From Auanema rhodensis (taxonomy: Eukaryota > Nematoda > Chromadorea > Rhabditida > Rhabditidae), in the NCBI GenBank assembly GCA_964057225.1, contig OZ059898.1:17151267-17215266 (forward strand): 64,000 nt of DNA. The letters are read 5' to 3'. The notes below the pieces were generated by a model. It saw nothing but the letters and a program-made list of their open reading frames with translations, ran no database searches and was not told the DNA's origin. The translations under genes and the position numbers were made by a program. This document shows, piece after piece, positions 25,623 to 38,606 of the stretch. Every line of letters begins with the position of its first letter. The stretch's first letter is position 1.

Positions 25623-28600
25623 TGCATCATTTTTCAAACGATCATAACTAATTTTTGTATTAAGCGTTTCTCAATGTAGTATAGTGCATTCGATGCGGAT
25701 TTTCAAGCTGCGTCGATCTGTGTTATCAAATTTGCGCTAGCTTAAAAATGCACCGAGATATCAACTGGTATAAGTTCACACTTATATCCTCGATTTTCAC
25801 CCTGAAGAAATAATTTTTTCGTTGAATAACATTGTCCATCGTCTTTGCCTTGAAAAAAGGAATCTAAAAACATCTACTTTTTGCTAAATTATTTTGAAGT
25901 TTTTCGAAAAAATTTTTGTCAAAATGTTTTTGGAAGCAATGTTGAGTGTACATGGAAACTCAACATACACTAATGCATCATTTTTCAAACGATCATAACT
26001 AATTTTTGTATTAAGCGTTTCTCAATGTAGTATAGTGCATTCGATGCGGATTTTCAAGCTGCGTCGATCTGTGTTATCAGATTTGCGCTAGCTTAAAAAT
26101 GCACCGAGATATCAACTGATATAAGTTCACACTTATATCCTCGATTTTCACCCTGAAGAATTATTTTTTTCGTTGAATAACATTGTCCATCGTCTTTGCC
26201 TTGAAAAAAGGAATCTAAAAACATCTACTTTTTGCTAAATTATTCTGAAATTTTTCGAAAAAATTTTTGTCAAAATGTTTTTGGAAGCAATTTTGAGTGT
26301 ACATGGAAACTCAACATACACTAATGCATCATTTTTCAAACGATCATAACTAATTTTTGTATTAAGCGTTTCTCAATGTAGTATAGTGCATTTGATGCGG
26401 ATTTTTAAGCTGCGTCGATCTGTGTTATCAAATTTGCGCTAGCTTAAAAATGCACCGAGATATCAACTGGTATAAGTTCACACTTATATCCTCGATTTTC
26501 ACCCTGAAGAATTATTTTTTTCGTTGAATAACATTGTCCATCGTCTTTGCCTTGAAAAAAGGAATCTAAAAACATCTACTTTTTGCTAAATTATTCTGAA
26601 ATTTTTCGAAAAAATTTTTGTCAAAATGTTTTTGGAAGCAATTTTGAGTGTACATGGAAACTCAACATACACTAATGCATCATTTTTCAAACGATCATAA
26701 CTAATTTTTGTATTAAGCGTTTCTCAATGTAGTATAGTGCATTTGATGCGGATTTTTAAGCTGCGTCGATCTGTGTTATCACATTTGCGCTAGCTTAAAA
26801 ATGCACCGAGATATGAACTGGTATAAGTTCACACTTATATCCTCGATTTTCACCCTGAAGAATTATTTTTTTCGTTGAATAACATTGTCCATCGTCTTTG
26901 CCTTGAAAAAAGGAATCTAAAAACATCTACTTTTTGCTAAATTATTCTGAAATTTTTCGAAAAAATTTTTGTCAAAATGTTTTTGGAAGCAATGTTGAGT
27001 GTACATGGAAACTCAACATACACTAATGCATCATTTTTCAAACGATCATAACTAATTTTTGTATTAAGCGTTTCTCAATGTAGTATAGTGCATTCGATGC
27101 GGATTTTTAAACTGCGTCGATCTGTGTTATCAGATTTGCGCTAGCTTAAAAATGCACCGAGATATGAACTGATATAAGTTCACACTTATATCCTCGATTT
27201 TCACCCTGAAGAATTATTTTTTTCGTTGAATAACATTGTCCATCGTCTTTGCCTTGAAAAAAGGAATCTAAAAACATCTACTTTTCGCTAAATTATTCTG
27301 AAATTTTTCGAAAAAATTTTTGTCAAAATGTTTTTGGAAGCAATGTTGAGTGTACATGGAAACTCAACATACACTAATGCATCATTTTTCAAACGATCAT
27401 AACTAATTTTTGTATTAAGCGTTTCTCAATGTAGTATAGTGCATTCGATGCGGATTTTTAAACTGCGTCGATCTGTGTTATCAGATTTGCGCTAGCTTAA
27501 AAATGCACCGAGATATGAACTGATATAAGTTCACACTTATATCCTCGATTTTCACCCTGAAGAATTATTTTTTTCGTTGAATAACATTGTCCATCGTCTT
27601 TGCCTTGAAAAAAGGAATCTAAAGACATCTACTTTTTGCTAAATTATTCTGAAATTTTTCGAAAAAATTTTTGTCAAAATGTTTTTGGAAGCAATGTTGA
27701 GTGTACATGGAAACTCAACATACACTAATGCATCATTTTTCAAACGATCATAACTAATTTTTGTATTAAGCGTTTCTCAATGTAGTATAGTGCATTCGAT
27801 GCGGATTTTTAAACTGCGTCGATCTGTGTTATCAAATTTGCGCTAGCTTAAAAATGCACCGAGATATCAACTGGTATAAGTTCACACTTATATCCTCGAT
27901 TTTCACCCTGAAGAAATGATTTTTTCGTTGAATAACATTGTCCATCGTCTTTGCCTTGAAAAAAGGAATCTAAAAACATCTACTTTTTGCTAAATTATTC
28001 TGAAATTTTTCGAAAAAATTTTTGTCAAAATGTTTTTGGAAGCAATGTTGAGTGTACATGGAAACTCAACATACACTAATGCATCATTTTTCAAACGATC
28101 ATAACTAATTTTTGTATTAAGCGTTTCTCAATGTAGTATAGTGCATTCGATGCGGATTTTTAAACTGCGTCGATCTGTGTTATCAAATTTGCGCTAGCTT
28201 AAAAATGCACCGAGATATCAACTGGTATAAGTTCACACTTATATCCTCGATTTTCACCCTGAAGAAATGATTTTTTCGTTGAATAACATTGTCCATCGTC
28301 TTTGCCTTGAAAAAAGGAATCTAAAAACATCTACTTTTTGCTAAATTATTCTGAAATTTTTCGAAAAAATTTTTGTCAAAATGTTTTTGGAAGCAATGTT
28401 GAGTGTACATGGAAACTCAACATACACTAATGCATCATTTTTCAAACGATCATAACTAATTTTTGTATTAAGCGTTTCTCAATGTAGTATAGTGCATTCG
28501 ATGCGGATTTTTAAACTGCGTCGATCTGTGTTATCAAATTTGCGCTAGCTTAAAAATGCACCGAGATATCAACTGGTATAAGTTCACACTTATATCCTCG

Positions 28601-29483
28601 ATTTTCACCCTGAAGAAATGATTTTTTCGTTGAATAACATTGTCCATCGTCTTTGCCTTGAAAAAAGGAATCTAAAAACATCTACTTTTTGCTAAATTAT
28701 TCTGAAATTTTTCGAAAAAATTTTTGTCAAAATGTTTTTGGAAGCAATGTTGAGTGTACATGGAAACTCAACATACACTAATGCATCATTTTTCAAACGA
28801 TCATAACTAATTTTTGTATTAAGCGTTTCTCAATGTAGTATAGTGCTTTTGATGCGGATTTTTAAGCTGCGTCGATCTGTGTTATCAGATTTGCGCTAGC
28901 TTAAAAATGCACCGAGATATTAACTGATATAAGTTCACACTTATATCCTCGATTTTCACCCTGAAGAAATAATTTTTTCGTTGAATAACATTGTCCATCG
29001 TCTTTGCCTTGAAAAAAGGAATCTAAAAACATCTACTTTTTGCTAAATTATTCTGAAATTTTTCGAAAAAATTTTTGTCAAAATGTTTTTGGAAGCAATT
29101 TTGAGTGTACATGGAAACTCAACATACACTAATGCATCATTTTTCAAACGATCATAACTAATTTTTGTATTAAGCGTTTCTCAATGTAGTATAGTGCATT
29201 TGATGCGGATTTTTAAGCTGCGTCGATCTGTGTTATCAAATTTGCGCTAGCTTAAAAATGCACCGAGATATCAACTGGTATAAGTTCACACTTATATCCT
29301 CGATTTTCACCCTGAAGAAATAATTTTTTCGTTGAATAACATTGTCCATCGTCTTTGCCTTGAAAAAAGGAATCTAAAAACATCTACTTTTTGCTAAATT
29401 ATTCTGAAATTTTTCGAAAAAATTTTTGTCAAAATGTTTTTGGAAGCAATTTTGAGTGTACATGGAAACTCAACATACACTAA
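25623..29483. repeat. Long-period HOR region C, unit 2 (M74-M84)
   Basis: It repeats the order seen in unit 1: a TTTTGAAGT copy (M74), M75, a GGTATAAG/AATTATT copy (M76), the CACATTT plus GAACTGGT copy (M77, 18 monomers after M59), M78 (private CTTTTCGCT), the TAAAGACATC copy (M79), and then three rather than two AAATGATT copies (M80-M82, 27729-28781, apparently identical). The GCTTTTGATG copy M83 follows, with a private GATATTAACTG. The copy-number change of the AAATGATT monomer is what unequal exchange between neighbours would give. Confidence 0.75.
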
Positions 29484-32400
29484 TGCATCATTTTTCAAAC
29501 GATCATAACTAATTTTTGTATTAAGCGTTTCTCAATGTAGTATAGTGCATTTGATGCGGATTTTTAAGCTGCGTCGATCTGTGTTATCAAATTTGCGCTA
29601 GCTTAAAAATGCACCGAGATATCAACTGGTATAAGTTCACACTTATATCCTCGATTTTCACCCTGAAGAAATAATTTTTTCGTTGAATAACATTGTCCAT
29701 CGTCTTTGCCTTGAAAAAAGGAATCTAAAAACATCTACTTTTTGCTAAATTATTTTGAAGTTTTTCGAAAAAATTTTTGTCAAAATGTTTTTGGAAGCAA
29801 TGTTGAGTGTACATGGAAACTCAACATACACTAATGCATCATTTTTCAAACGATCATAACTAATTTTTGTATTAAGCGTTTCTCAATGTAGTATAGTGCA
29901 TTCGATGCGGATTTTCAAGCTGCGTCGATCTGTGTTATCAGATTTGCGCTAGCTTAAAAATGCACCGAGATATCAACTGATATAAGTTCACACTTATATC
30001 CTCGATTTTCACCCTGAAGAAATAATTTTTTCGTTGAATAACATTGTCCATCGTCTTTGCCTTGAAAAAAGGAATCTAAAAACATCTACTTTTTGCTAAA
30101 TTATTTTGAAGTTTTTCGAAAAAATTTTTGTCAAAATGTTTTTGGAAGCAATGTTGAGTGTACATGGAAACTCAACATACACTAATGCATCATTTTTCAA
30201 ACGATCATAACAAATTTTTGTATTAAGCGTTTCTCAATGTAGTATAGTGCATTCGATGCGGATTTTTAAACTGCGTCGATCTGTGTTATCAGATTTGCGC
30301 TAGCTTAAAAATGCACCGAGATATCAACTGATATAAGTTCACACTTATATCCTCGATTTTCACCCTGAAGAAATAATTTTTTCGTTGAATAACATTGTCC
30401 ATCGTCTTTGCCTTGAAAAAAGGAATCTAAAAACATCTACTTTTTGCTAAATTATTCTGAAATTTTTCGAAAAAATTTTTGTCAAAATGTTTTGGAAGCA
30501 ATGTTGAGTGTACATGGAAACTCAACATACACTAATGCATCATTTTTCAAACGATCATAACAAATTTTTGTATTAAGCGTTTCTCAATGTAGTATAGTGC
30601 ATTCGATGCGGATTTTTAAACTGCGTCGATCTGTGTTATCAGATTTGCGCTAGCTTAAAAATGCACCGAGATATGAACTGATATAAGTTCACACTTATAT
30701 CCTCGATTTTCACCCTGAAGAATTCATTTTTTCGTTGAATAACATTGTCCATCGTCTTTGCCTTGAAAAAAGGAATCTAAAAACATCTACTTTTTGCTAA
30801 ATTATTCTGAAATTTTTCGAAAAAATTTTTGTCAAAATGTTTTTGGAAGCAATGTTGAGTGTACATGGAAACTCAACATACACTAATGCATCATTTTTCA
30901 AACGATCATAACTAATTTTTGTATTAAGCGTTTCTCAATGTAGTATAGTGCATTCGATGCCGATTTTTAAACTGCGTCGATCTGTGTTATCAGATTTGCG
31001 CTAGCTTAAAAATGCACCGAGATATCAACTGATATAAGTTCACACTTATATCCTCGATTTTCACCCTGAAGAATTATTTTTTTCGTTGAATAACATTGTC
31101 CATCGTCTTTGCCTTGAAAAAAGGAATCTAAAAACATCTACTTTTTGCTAAATTATTCTGAAATTTTTCGAAAAAATTTTTGTCAAAATGTTTTTGGAAG
31201 CAATTTTGAGTGTACATGGAAACTCAACATACACTAATGCATCATTTTTCAAACGATCATAACTAATTTTTGTATTAAGCGTTTCTCAATGTAGTATAGT
31301 GCATTTGATGCGGATTTTTAAGCTGCGTCGATCTGTGTTATCAAATTTGCGCTAGCTTAAAAATGCACCGAGATATCAACTGGTATAAGTTCACACTTAT
31401 ATCCTCGATTTTCACCCTGAAGAATTATTTTTTTCGTTGAATAACATTGTCCATCGTCTTTGCCTTGAAAAAAGGAATCTAAAAACATCTACTTTTTGCT
31501 AAATTATTCTGAAATTTTTCGAAAAAATTTTTGTCAAAATGTTTTTGGAAGCAATTTTGAGTGTACATGGAAACTCAACATACACTAATGCATCATTTTT
31601 CAAACGATCATAACTAATTTTTGTATTAAGCGTTTCTCAATGTAGTATAGTGCATTCGATGCGGATTTTCAAGCTGCGTCGATCTGTGTTATCAGATTTG
31701 CGCTAGCTTAAAAATGCACCGAGATATCAACTGATATAAGTTCACACTTATATCCTCGATTTTCACCCTGAAGAAATAATTTTTTCGTTGAATAACATTG
31801 TCCATCGTCTTTGCCTTGAAAAAAGGAATCTAAAAACATCTACTTTTTGCTAAATTATTTTGAAGTTTTTCGAAAAAATTTTTGTCAAAATGTTTTTGGA
31901 AGCAATGTTGAGTGTACATGGAAACTCAACATACACTAATGCATCATTTTTCAAACGATCATAACAAATTTTTGTATTAAGCGTTTCTCAATGTAGTATA
32001 GTGCATTCGATGCGGATTTTTAAACTGCGTCGATCTGTGTTATCAGATTTGCGCTAGCTTAAAAATGCACCGAGATATCAACTGATATAAGTTCACACTT
32101 ATATCCTCGATTTTCACCCTGAAGAAATAATTTTTTCGTTGAATAACTTTGTCCATCGTCTTTGCCTTGAAAAAAGGAATCTAAAAACATCTACTTTTTG
32201 CTAAATTATTCTGAAATTTTTCGAAAAAATTTTTGTCAAAATGTTTTTGGAAGCAATGTTGAGTGTACATGGAAACTCAACATACACTAATGCATCATTT
32301 TTCAAACGATCATAACAAATTTTTGTATTAAGCGTTTCTCAATGTAGTATAGTGCATTCGATGCGGATTTTTAAACTGCGTCGATCTGTGTTATCAGATT

Positions 32401-33694
32401 TGCGCTAGCTTAAAAATGCACCGAGATATGAACTGATATAAGTTCACACTTATATCCTCGATTTTCACCCTGAAGAATTTATTTTTTCGTTGAATAACAT
32501 TGTCCATCGTCTTTGCCTTGAAAAAAGGAATCTAAAAACATCTACTTTTTGCTAAATTATTCTGAAATTTTTCGAAAAAATTTTTGTCAAAATGTTTTTG
32601 GAAGCAATGTTGAGTGTACATGGAAACTCAACATACACTAATGCATCATTTTTCAAACGATCATAACTAATTTTTGTATTAAGCGTTTCTCAATGTAGTA
32701 TAGTGCATTCGATGCCGATTTTTAAACTGCGTCGATCTGTGTTATCAGATTTGCGCTAGCTTAAAAATGCACCGAGATATCAACTGATATAAGTTCACAC
32801 TTATATCCTCGATTTTCACCCTGAAGAATTATTTTTTTCGTTGAATAACATTGTCCATCGTCTTTGCCTTGAAAAAAGGAATCTAAAAACATCTACTTTT
32901 TGCTAAATTATTCTGAAATTTTTCGAAAAAATTTTTGTCAAAATGTTTTTGGAAGCAATTTTGAGTGTACATGGAAACTCAACATACACTAATGCATCAT
33001 TTTTCAAACGATCATAACTAATTTTTGTATTAAGCGTTTCTCAATGTAGTATAGTGCATTTGATGCGGATTTTTAAGCTGCGTCGATCTGTGTTATCAAA
33101 TTTGCGCTAGCTTAAAAATGCACCGAGATATCAACTGGTATAAGTTCACACTTATATCCTCGATTTTCACCCTGAAGAATTATTTTTTTCGTTGAATAAC
33201 ATTGTCCATCGTCTTTGCCTTGAAAAAAGGAATCTAAAAACATCTACTTTTTGCTAAATTATTCTGAAATTTTTCGAAAAAATTTTTGTCAAAATGTTTT
33301 TGGAAGCAATTTTGAGTGTACATGGAAACTCAACATACACTAATGCATCATTTTTCAAACGATCATAACTAATTTTTGTATTAAGCGTTTCTCAATGTAG
33401 TATAGTGCATTTGATGCGGATTTTTAAGCTGCGTCGATCTGTGTTATCACATTTGCGCTAGCTTAAAAATGCACCGAGATATGAACTGGTATAAGTTCAC
33501 ACTTATATCCTCGATTTTCACCCTGAAGAATTATTTTTTTCGTTGAATAACATTGTCCATCGTCTTTGCCTTGAAAAAAGGAATCTAAAAACATCTACTT
33601 TTTGCTAAATTATTCTGAAATTTTTCGAAAAAATTTTTGTCAAAATGTTTTTGGAAGCAATGTTGAGTGTACATGGAAACTCAACATACACTAA
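29484..33694. repeat. Long-period HOR region C, unit 3 with internal 5-monomer duplication (M85-M96)
   Basis: M86-M90 (29835-31588) and M91-M95 (31589-33343) carry the same five barcodes in order: TTTTCAAGC plus TTTTGAAGT; AACAAAT; AACAAAT with GAACTGAT; GATGCCGAT; and GGTATAAG with AATTATT. This is a 5-mer tandem duplication, offset 1754 bp (five units minus the one-base deletion in M87). M88 has AATTCATT where M93 has AATTTATT, and M92 has AACTTTGTCC, so the copies have begun to diverge. M96 is the CACATTT plus GAACTGGT copy, 19 monomers after M77. Confidence 0.8.
30186..30535. repeat. 350-bp monomer M87 with a private T deletion
   Basis: At about 30489-30493 the run reads ATGTTTTGG where other monomers have ATGTTTTTGG. 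It is the only length change in the window outside the G230-deleted lineage. Its duplicate M92 (31940-32290) keeps five T, so either the deletion arose after the M86-M90/M91-M95 duplication or it is a homopolymer sequencing or consensus error. Confidence 0.8.
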
Positions 33695-36600
33695 TGCATC
33701 ATTTTTCAAACGATCATAACTAATTTTTGTATTAAGCGTTTCTCAATGTAGTATAGTGCATTCGATGCGGATTTTTAAACTGCGTCGATCTGTGTTATCA
33801 GATTTGCGCTAGCTTAAAAATGCACCGAGATATGAACTGATATAAGTTCACACTTATATCCTCGATTTTCACCCTGAAGAATTATTTTTTTCGTTGAATA
33901 ACATTGTCCATCGTCTTTGCCTTGAAAAAAGGAATCTAAAGACATCTACTTTTTGCTAAATTATTCTGAAATTTTTCGAAAAAATTTTTGTCAAAATGTT
34001 TTTGGAAGCAATGTTGAGTGTACATGGAAACTCAACATACACTAATGCATCATTTTTCAAACGATCATAACTAATTTTTGTATTAAGCGTTTCTCAATGT
34101 AGTATAGTGCATTCGATGCGGATTTTTAAACTGCGTCGATCTGTGTTATCAAATTTGCGCTAGCTTAAAAATGCACCGAGATATCAACTGGTATAAGTTC
34201 ACACTTATATCCTCGATTTTCACCCTGAAGAAATGATTTTTTCGTTGAATAACATTGTCCATCGTCTTTGCCTTAAAAAAAGGAATCTAAAAACATCTAC
34301 TTTTTGCTAAATTATTCTGAAATTTTTCGAAAAAATTTTTGTCAAAATGTTTTTGGAAGCAATGTTGAGTGTACATGGAAACTCAACATACACTAATGCA
34401 TCATTTTTCAAACGATCATAACTAATTTTTGTATTAAGCGTTTCTCAATGTAGTATAGTGCTTTTGATGCGGATTTTTAAGCTGCGTCGATCTGTGTTAT
34501 CAGATTTGCGCTAGCTTAAAAATGCACCGAGATATGAACTGATATAAGTTCACACTTATATCCTCGATTTTCACCCTGAAGAATTATTTTTTTCGTTGAA
34601 TAACATTGTCCATCGTCTTTGCCTTGAAAAAAGGAATCTAAAGACATCTACTTTTTACTAAATTATTCTGAAATTTTTCGAAAAAATTTTTGTCAAAATG
34701 TTTTTGGAAGCAATGTTGAGTGTACATGGAAACTCAACATACACTAATGCATCATTTTTCAAACGATCATAACTAATTTTTGTATTAAGCGTTTCTCAAT
34801 GTAGTATAGTGCATTCGATGCGGATTTTTAAACTGCGTCGATCTGTGTTATCAAATTTGCGCTAGCTTAAAAATGCACCGAGATATCAACTGGTATAAGT
34901 TCACACTTATATCCTCGATTTTCACCCTGAAGAAATGATTTTTTCGTTGAATAACATTGTCCATCGTCTTTGCCTTGAAAAAAGGAATCTAAAAACATCT
35001 ACTTTTTGCTAAATTATTCTGAAATTTTTCGAAAAAATTTTTGTCAAAATGTTTTTGGAAGCAATGTTGAGTGTACATGGAAACTCAACATACACTAATG
35101 CATCATTTTTCAAACGATCATAACTAATTTTTGTATTAAGCGTTTCTCAATGTAGTATAGTGCTTTTGATGCGGATTTTTAAGCTGCGTCGATCTGTGTT
35201 ATCAGATTTGCGCTAGCTTAAAAATGCACCGAGATATGAACTGATATAAGTTCACACTTATATCCTCGATTTTCACCCTGAAGAATTATTTTTTTCGTTG
35301 AATAACATTGTCCATCGTCTTTGCCTTAAAAAAGGAATCTAAAAACATCTACTTTTTGCTAAATTATTCTGAAATTTTTCGAAAAAATTTTTGTCAAAAT
35401 GTTTTTGGAAGCAATGTTGAGTGTACATGGAAACTCAACATACACTAATGCATCATTTTTCAAACGATCATAACTAATTTTTGTATTAAGCGTTTCTCAA
35501 TGTAGTATAGTGCATTCGATGCGGATTTTTAAACTGCGTCGATCTGTGTTATCACATTTGCGCTAGCTTAAAAATGCACCGAGATATGAACTGATATAAG
35601 TTCACACTTATATCCTCGATTTTCACCCTGAAGAAATAATTTTTTCGTTGAATAACATTGTCCATCGTCTTTGCCTTGAAAAAAGGAATCTAAAAACATC
35701 TACTTTTTGCTAAATTATTCTGAAATTTTTCGAAAAAATTTTTGTCAAAATGTTTTTGGAAGCAATTTTGAGTGTACATGGAAACTCAACATACACTAAT
35801 GCATCATTTTTCAAACGATCATAACTAATTTTTGTATTAAGCGTTTCTCAATGTAGTATAGTGCATTCGATGCGGATTTTTAAACTGCGTCGATCTGTGT
35901 TATCAGATTTGCGCTAGCTTAAAAATGCACCGAGATATGAACTGATATAAGTTCACACTTATATCCTCGATTTTCACCCTGAAGAATTATTTTTTTCGTT
36001 GAATAACATTGTCCATCGTCTTTGCCTTGAAAAAAGGAATCTAAAGACATCTACTTTTTGCTAAATTATTCTGAAATTTTTCGAAAAAATTTTTGTCAAA
36101 ATGTTTTTGGAAGCAATGTTGAGTGTACATGGAAACTCAACATACACTAATGCATCATTTTTCAAACGATCATAACTAATTTTTGTATTAAGCGTTTCTC
36201 AATGTAGTATAGTGCATTCGATGCGGATTTTTAAACTGCGTCGATCTGTGTTATCAAATTTGCGCTAGCTTAAAAATGCACCGAGATATCAACTGGTATA
36301 AGTTCACACTTATATCCTCGATTTTCACCCTGAAGAAATGATTTTTTCGTTGAATAACATTGTCCATCGTCTTTGCCTTGAAAAAAGGAATCTAAAAACA
36401 TCTACTTTTTGCTAAATTATTCTGAAATTTTTCGAAAAAATTTTTGTCAAAATGTTTTTGGAAGCAATGTTGAGTGTACATGGAAACTCAACATACACTA
36501 ATGCATCATTTTTCAAACGATCATAACTAATTTTTGTATTAAGCGTTTCTCAATGTAGTATAGTGCATTCGATGCGGATTTTCAAACTGCGTCGATCTGT

Positions 36601-38606
36601 GTTATCAAATTTGCGCTAGCTTAAAAATGCACCGAGATATCAACTGGTATAAGTTCACACTTATATCCTCGATTTTCACCCTGAAGAAATGATTTTTTCG
36701 TTGAATAACATTGTCCATCGTCTTTGCCTTGAAAAAAGGAATCTAAAAACATCTACTTTTTGCTAAATTATTCTGAAATTTTTCGAAAAAATTTTTGTCA
36801 AAATGTTTTTGGAAGCAATGTTGAGTGTACATGGAAACTCAACATACACTAATGCATCATTTTTCAAACGATCATAACTAATTTTTGTATTAAGCGTTTC
36901 TCAATGTAGTATAGTGCTTTTGATGCGGATTTTTAAGCTGCGTCGATCTGTGTTATCAGATTTGCGCTAGCTTAAAAATGCACCGAGATATGAACTGATA
37001 TAAGTTCACACTTATATCCTCGATTTTCACCCTGAAGAATTATTTTTTTCGTTGAATAACATTGTCCATCGTCTTTGCCTTAAAAAAGGAATCTAAAAAC
37101 ATCTACTTTTTGCTAAATTATTCTGAAATTTTTCGAAAAAATTTTTGTCAAAATGTTTTTGGAAGCAATGTTGAGTGTACATGGAAACTCAACATACACT
37201 AATGCATCATTTTTCAAACGATCATAACTAATTTTTGTATTAAGCGTTTCTCAATGTAGTATAGTGCATTCGATGCGGATTTTTAAACTGCGTCGATCTG
37301 TGTTATCAGATTTGCGCTAGCTTAAAAATGCACCGAGATATGAACTGATATAAGTTCACACTTATATCCTCGATTTTCACCCTGAAGAATTATTTTTTTC
37401 GTTGAATAACATTGTCCATCGTCTTTGCCTTGAAAAAAGGAATCTAAAGACATCTACTTTTTGCTAAATTATTCTGAAATTTTTCGAAAAAATTTTTGTC
37501 AAAATGTTTTTGGAAGCAATGTTGAGTGTACATGGAAACTCAACATACACTAATGCATCATTTTTCAAACGATCATAACTAATTTTTGTATTAAGCGTTT
37601 CTCAATATAGTATAGTGCATTCGATGCGGATTTTTAAACTGCGTCGATCTGTGTTATCAGATTTGCGCTAGCTTAAAAATGCACCGAGATATGAACTGAT
37701 ATAAGTTCACACTTATATCCTCGATTTTCACCCTGAAGAATTATTTTTTTCGTTGAATAACATTGTCCATCGTCTTTGCCTTGAAAAAAGGAATCTAAAG
37801 ACATCTACTTTTTGCTAAATTATTCTGAAATTTTTCGAAAAAATTTTTGTCAAAATGTTTTTGGAAGCAATGTTGAGTGTACATGGAAACTCAACATACA
37901 CTAATGCATCATTTTTCAAACGATCATAACTAATTTTTGTATTAAGCGTTTCTCAATGTAGTATAGTGCATTCGATGCGGATTTTCAAACTGCGTCGATC
38001 TGTGTTATCAGATTTGCGCTAGCTTAAAAATGCACCGAGATATCAACTGATATAAGTTCACACTTATATCCTCGATTTTCACCCTGAAGAATTATTTTTT
38101 TCGTTGAATAACATTGTCCATCGTCTTTGCCTTGAAAAAAGGAATCTAAAAACATCTACTTTTTGCTAAATTATTCTGAAATTTTTCGAAAAAATTTTTG
38201 TCAAAATGTTTTTGGAAGCAATGTTGAGTGTACATGGAAACTCAACATACACTAATGCATCATTTTTCAAACGATCATAACTAATTTTTGTATTAAGCGT
38301 TTCTCAATGTAGTATAGTGCATTCGATGCGGATTTTTAAACTGCGTCGATCTGTGTTATCAGATTTGCGCTAGCTTAAAAATGCACCGAGATATGAACTG
38401 ATATAAGTTCACACTTATATCCTCGATTTTCACCCTGAAGAATTATTTTTTTCGTTGAATAACATTGTCCATCGTCTTTGCCTTGAAAAAAGGAATCTAA
38501 AAACATCTACTTTTTGCTAAATTATTCTGAAATTTTTCGAAAAAATTTTTGTCAAAATGTTTTTGGAAGCAATGTTGAGTGTACATGGAAACTCAACATA
38601 CACTAA
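33695..38606. repeat. Block D, copy 1 (M97-M110)
   Basis: Order of barcodes: TAAAGACATC; AAATGATT with CCTTAAAAAAAGG; GCTTTTGATG with TAAAGACATC (private TTTTTACTA in M99); AAATGATT; GCTTTTGATG with deleted base (M101); CACATTT with T319 (M102); TAAAGACATC; AAATGATT; AAATGATT with TTTTCAAAC; GCTTTTGATG with deleted base (M106); TAAAGACATC (M107). M108 is an extra TAAAGACATC copy with CAATATAG, M109 has TTTTCAAAC, and M110 is plain. M97-M107 plus M109 reappear as M111-M122. Confidence 0.85.
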
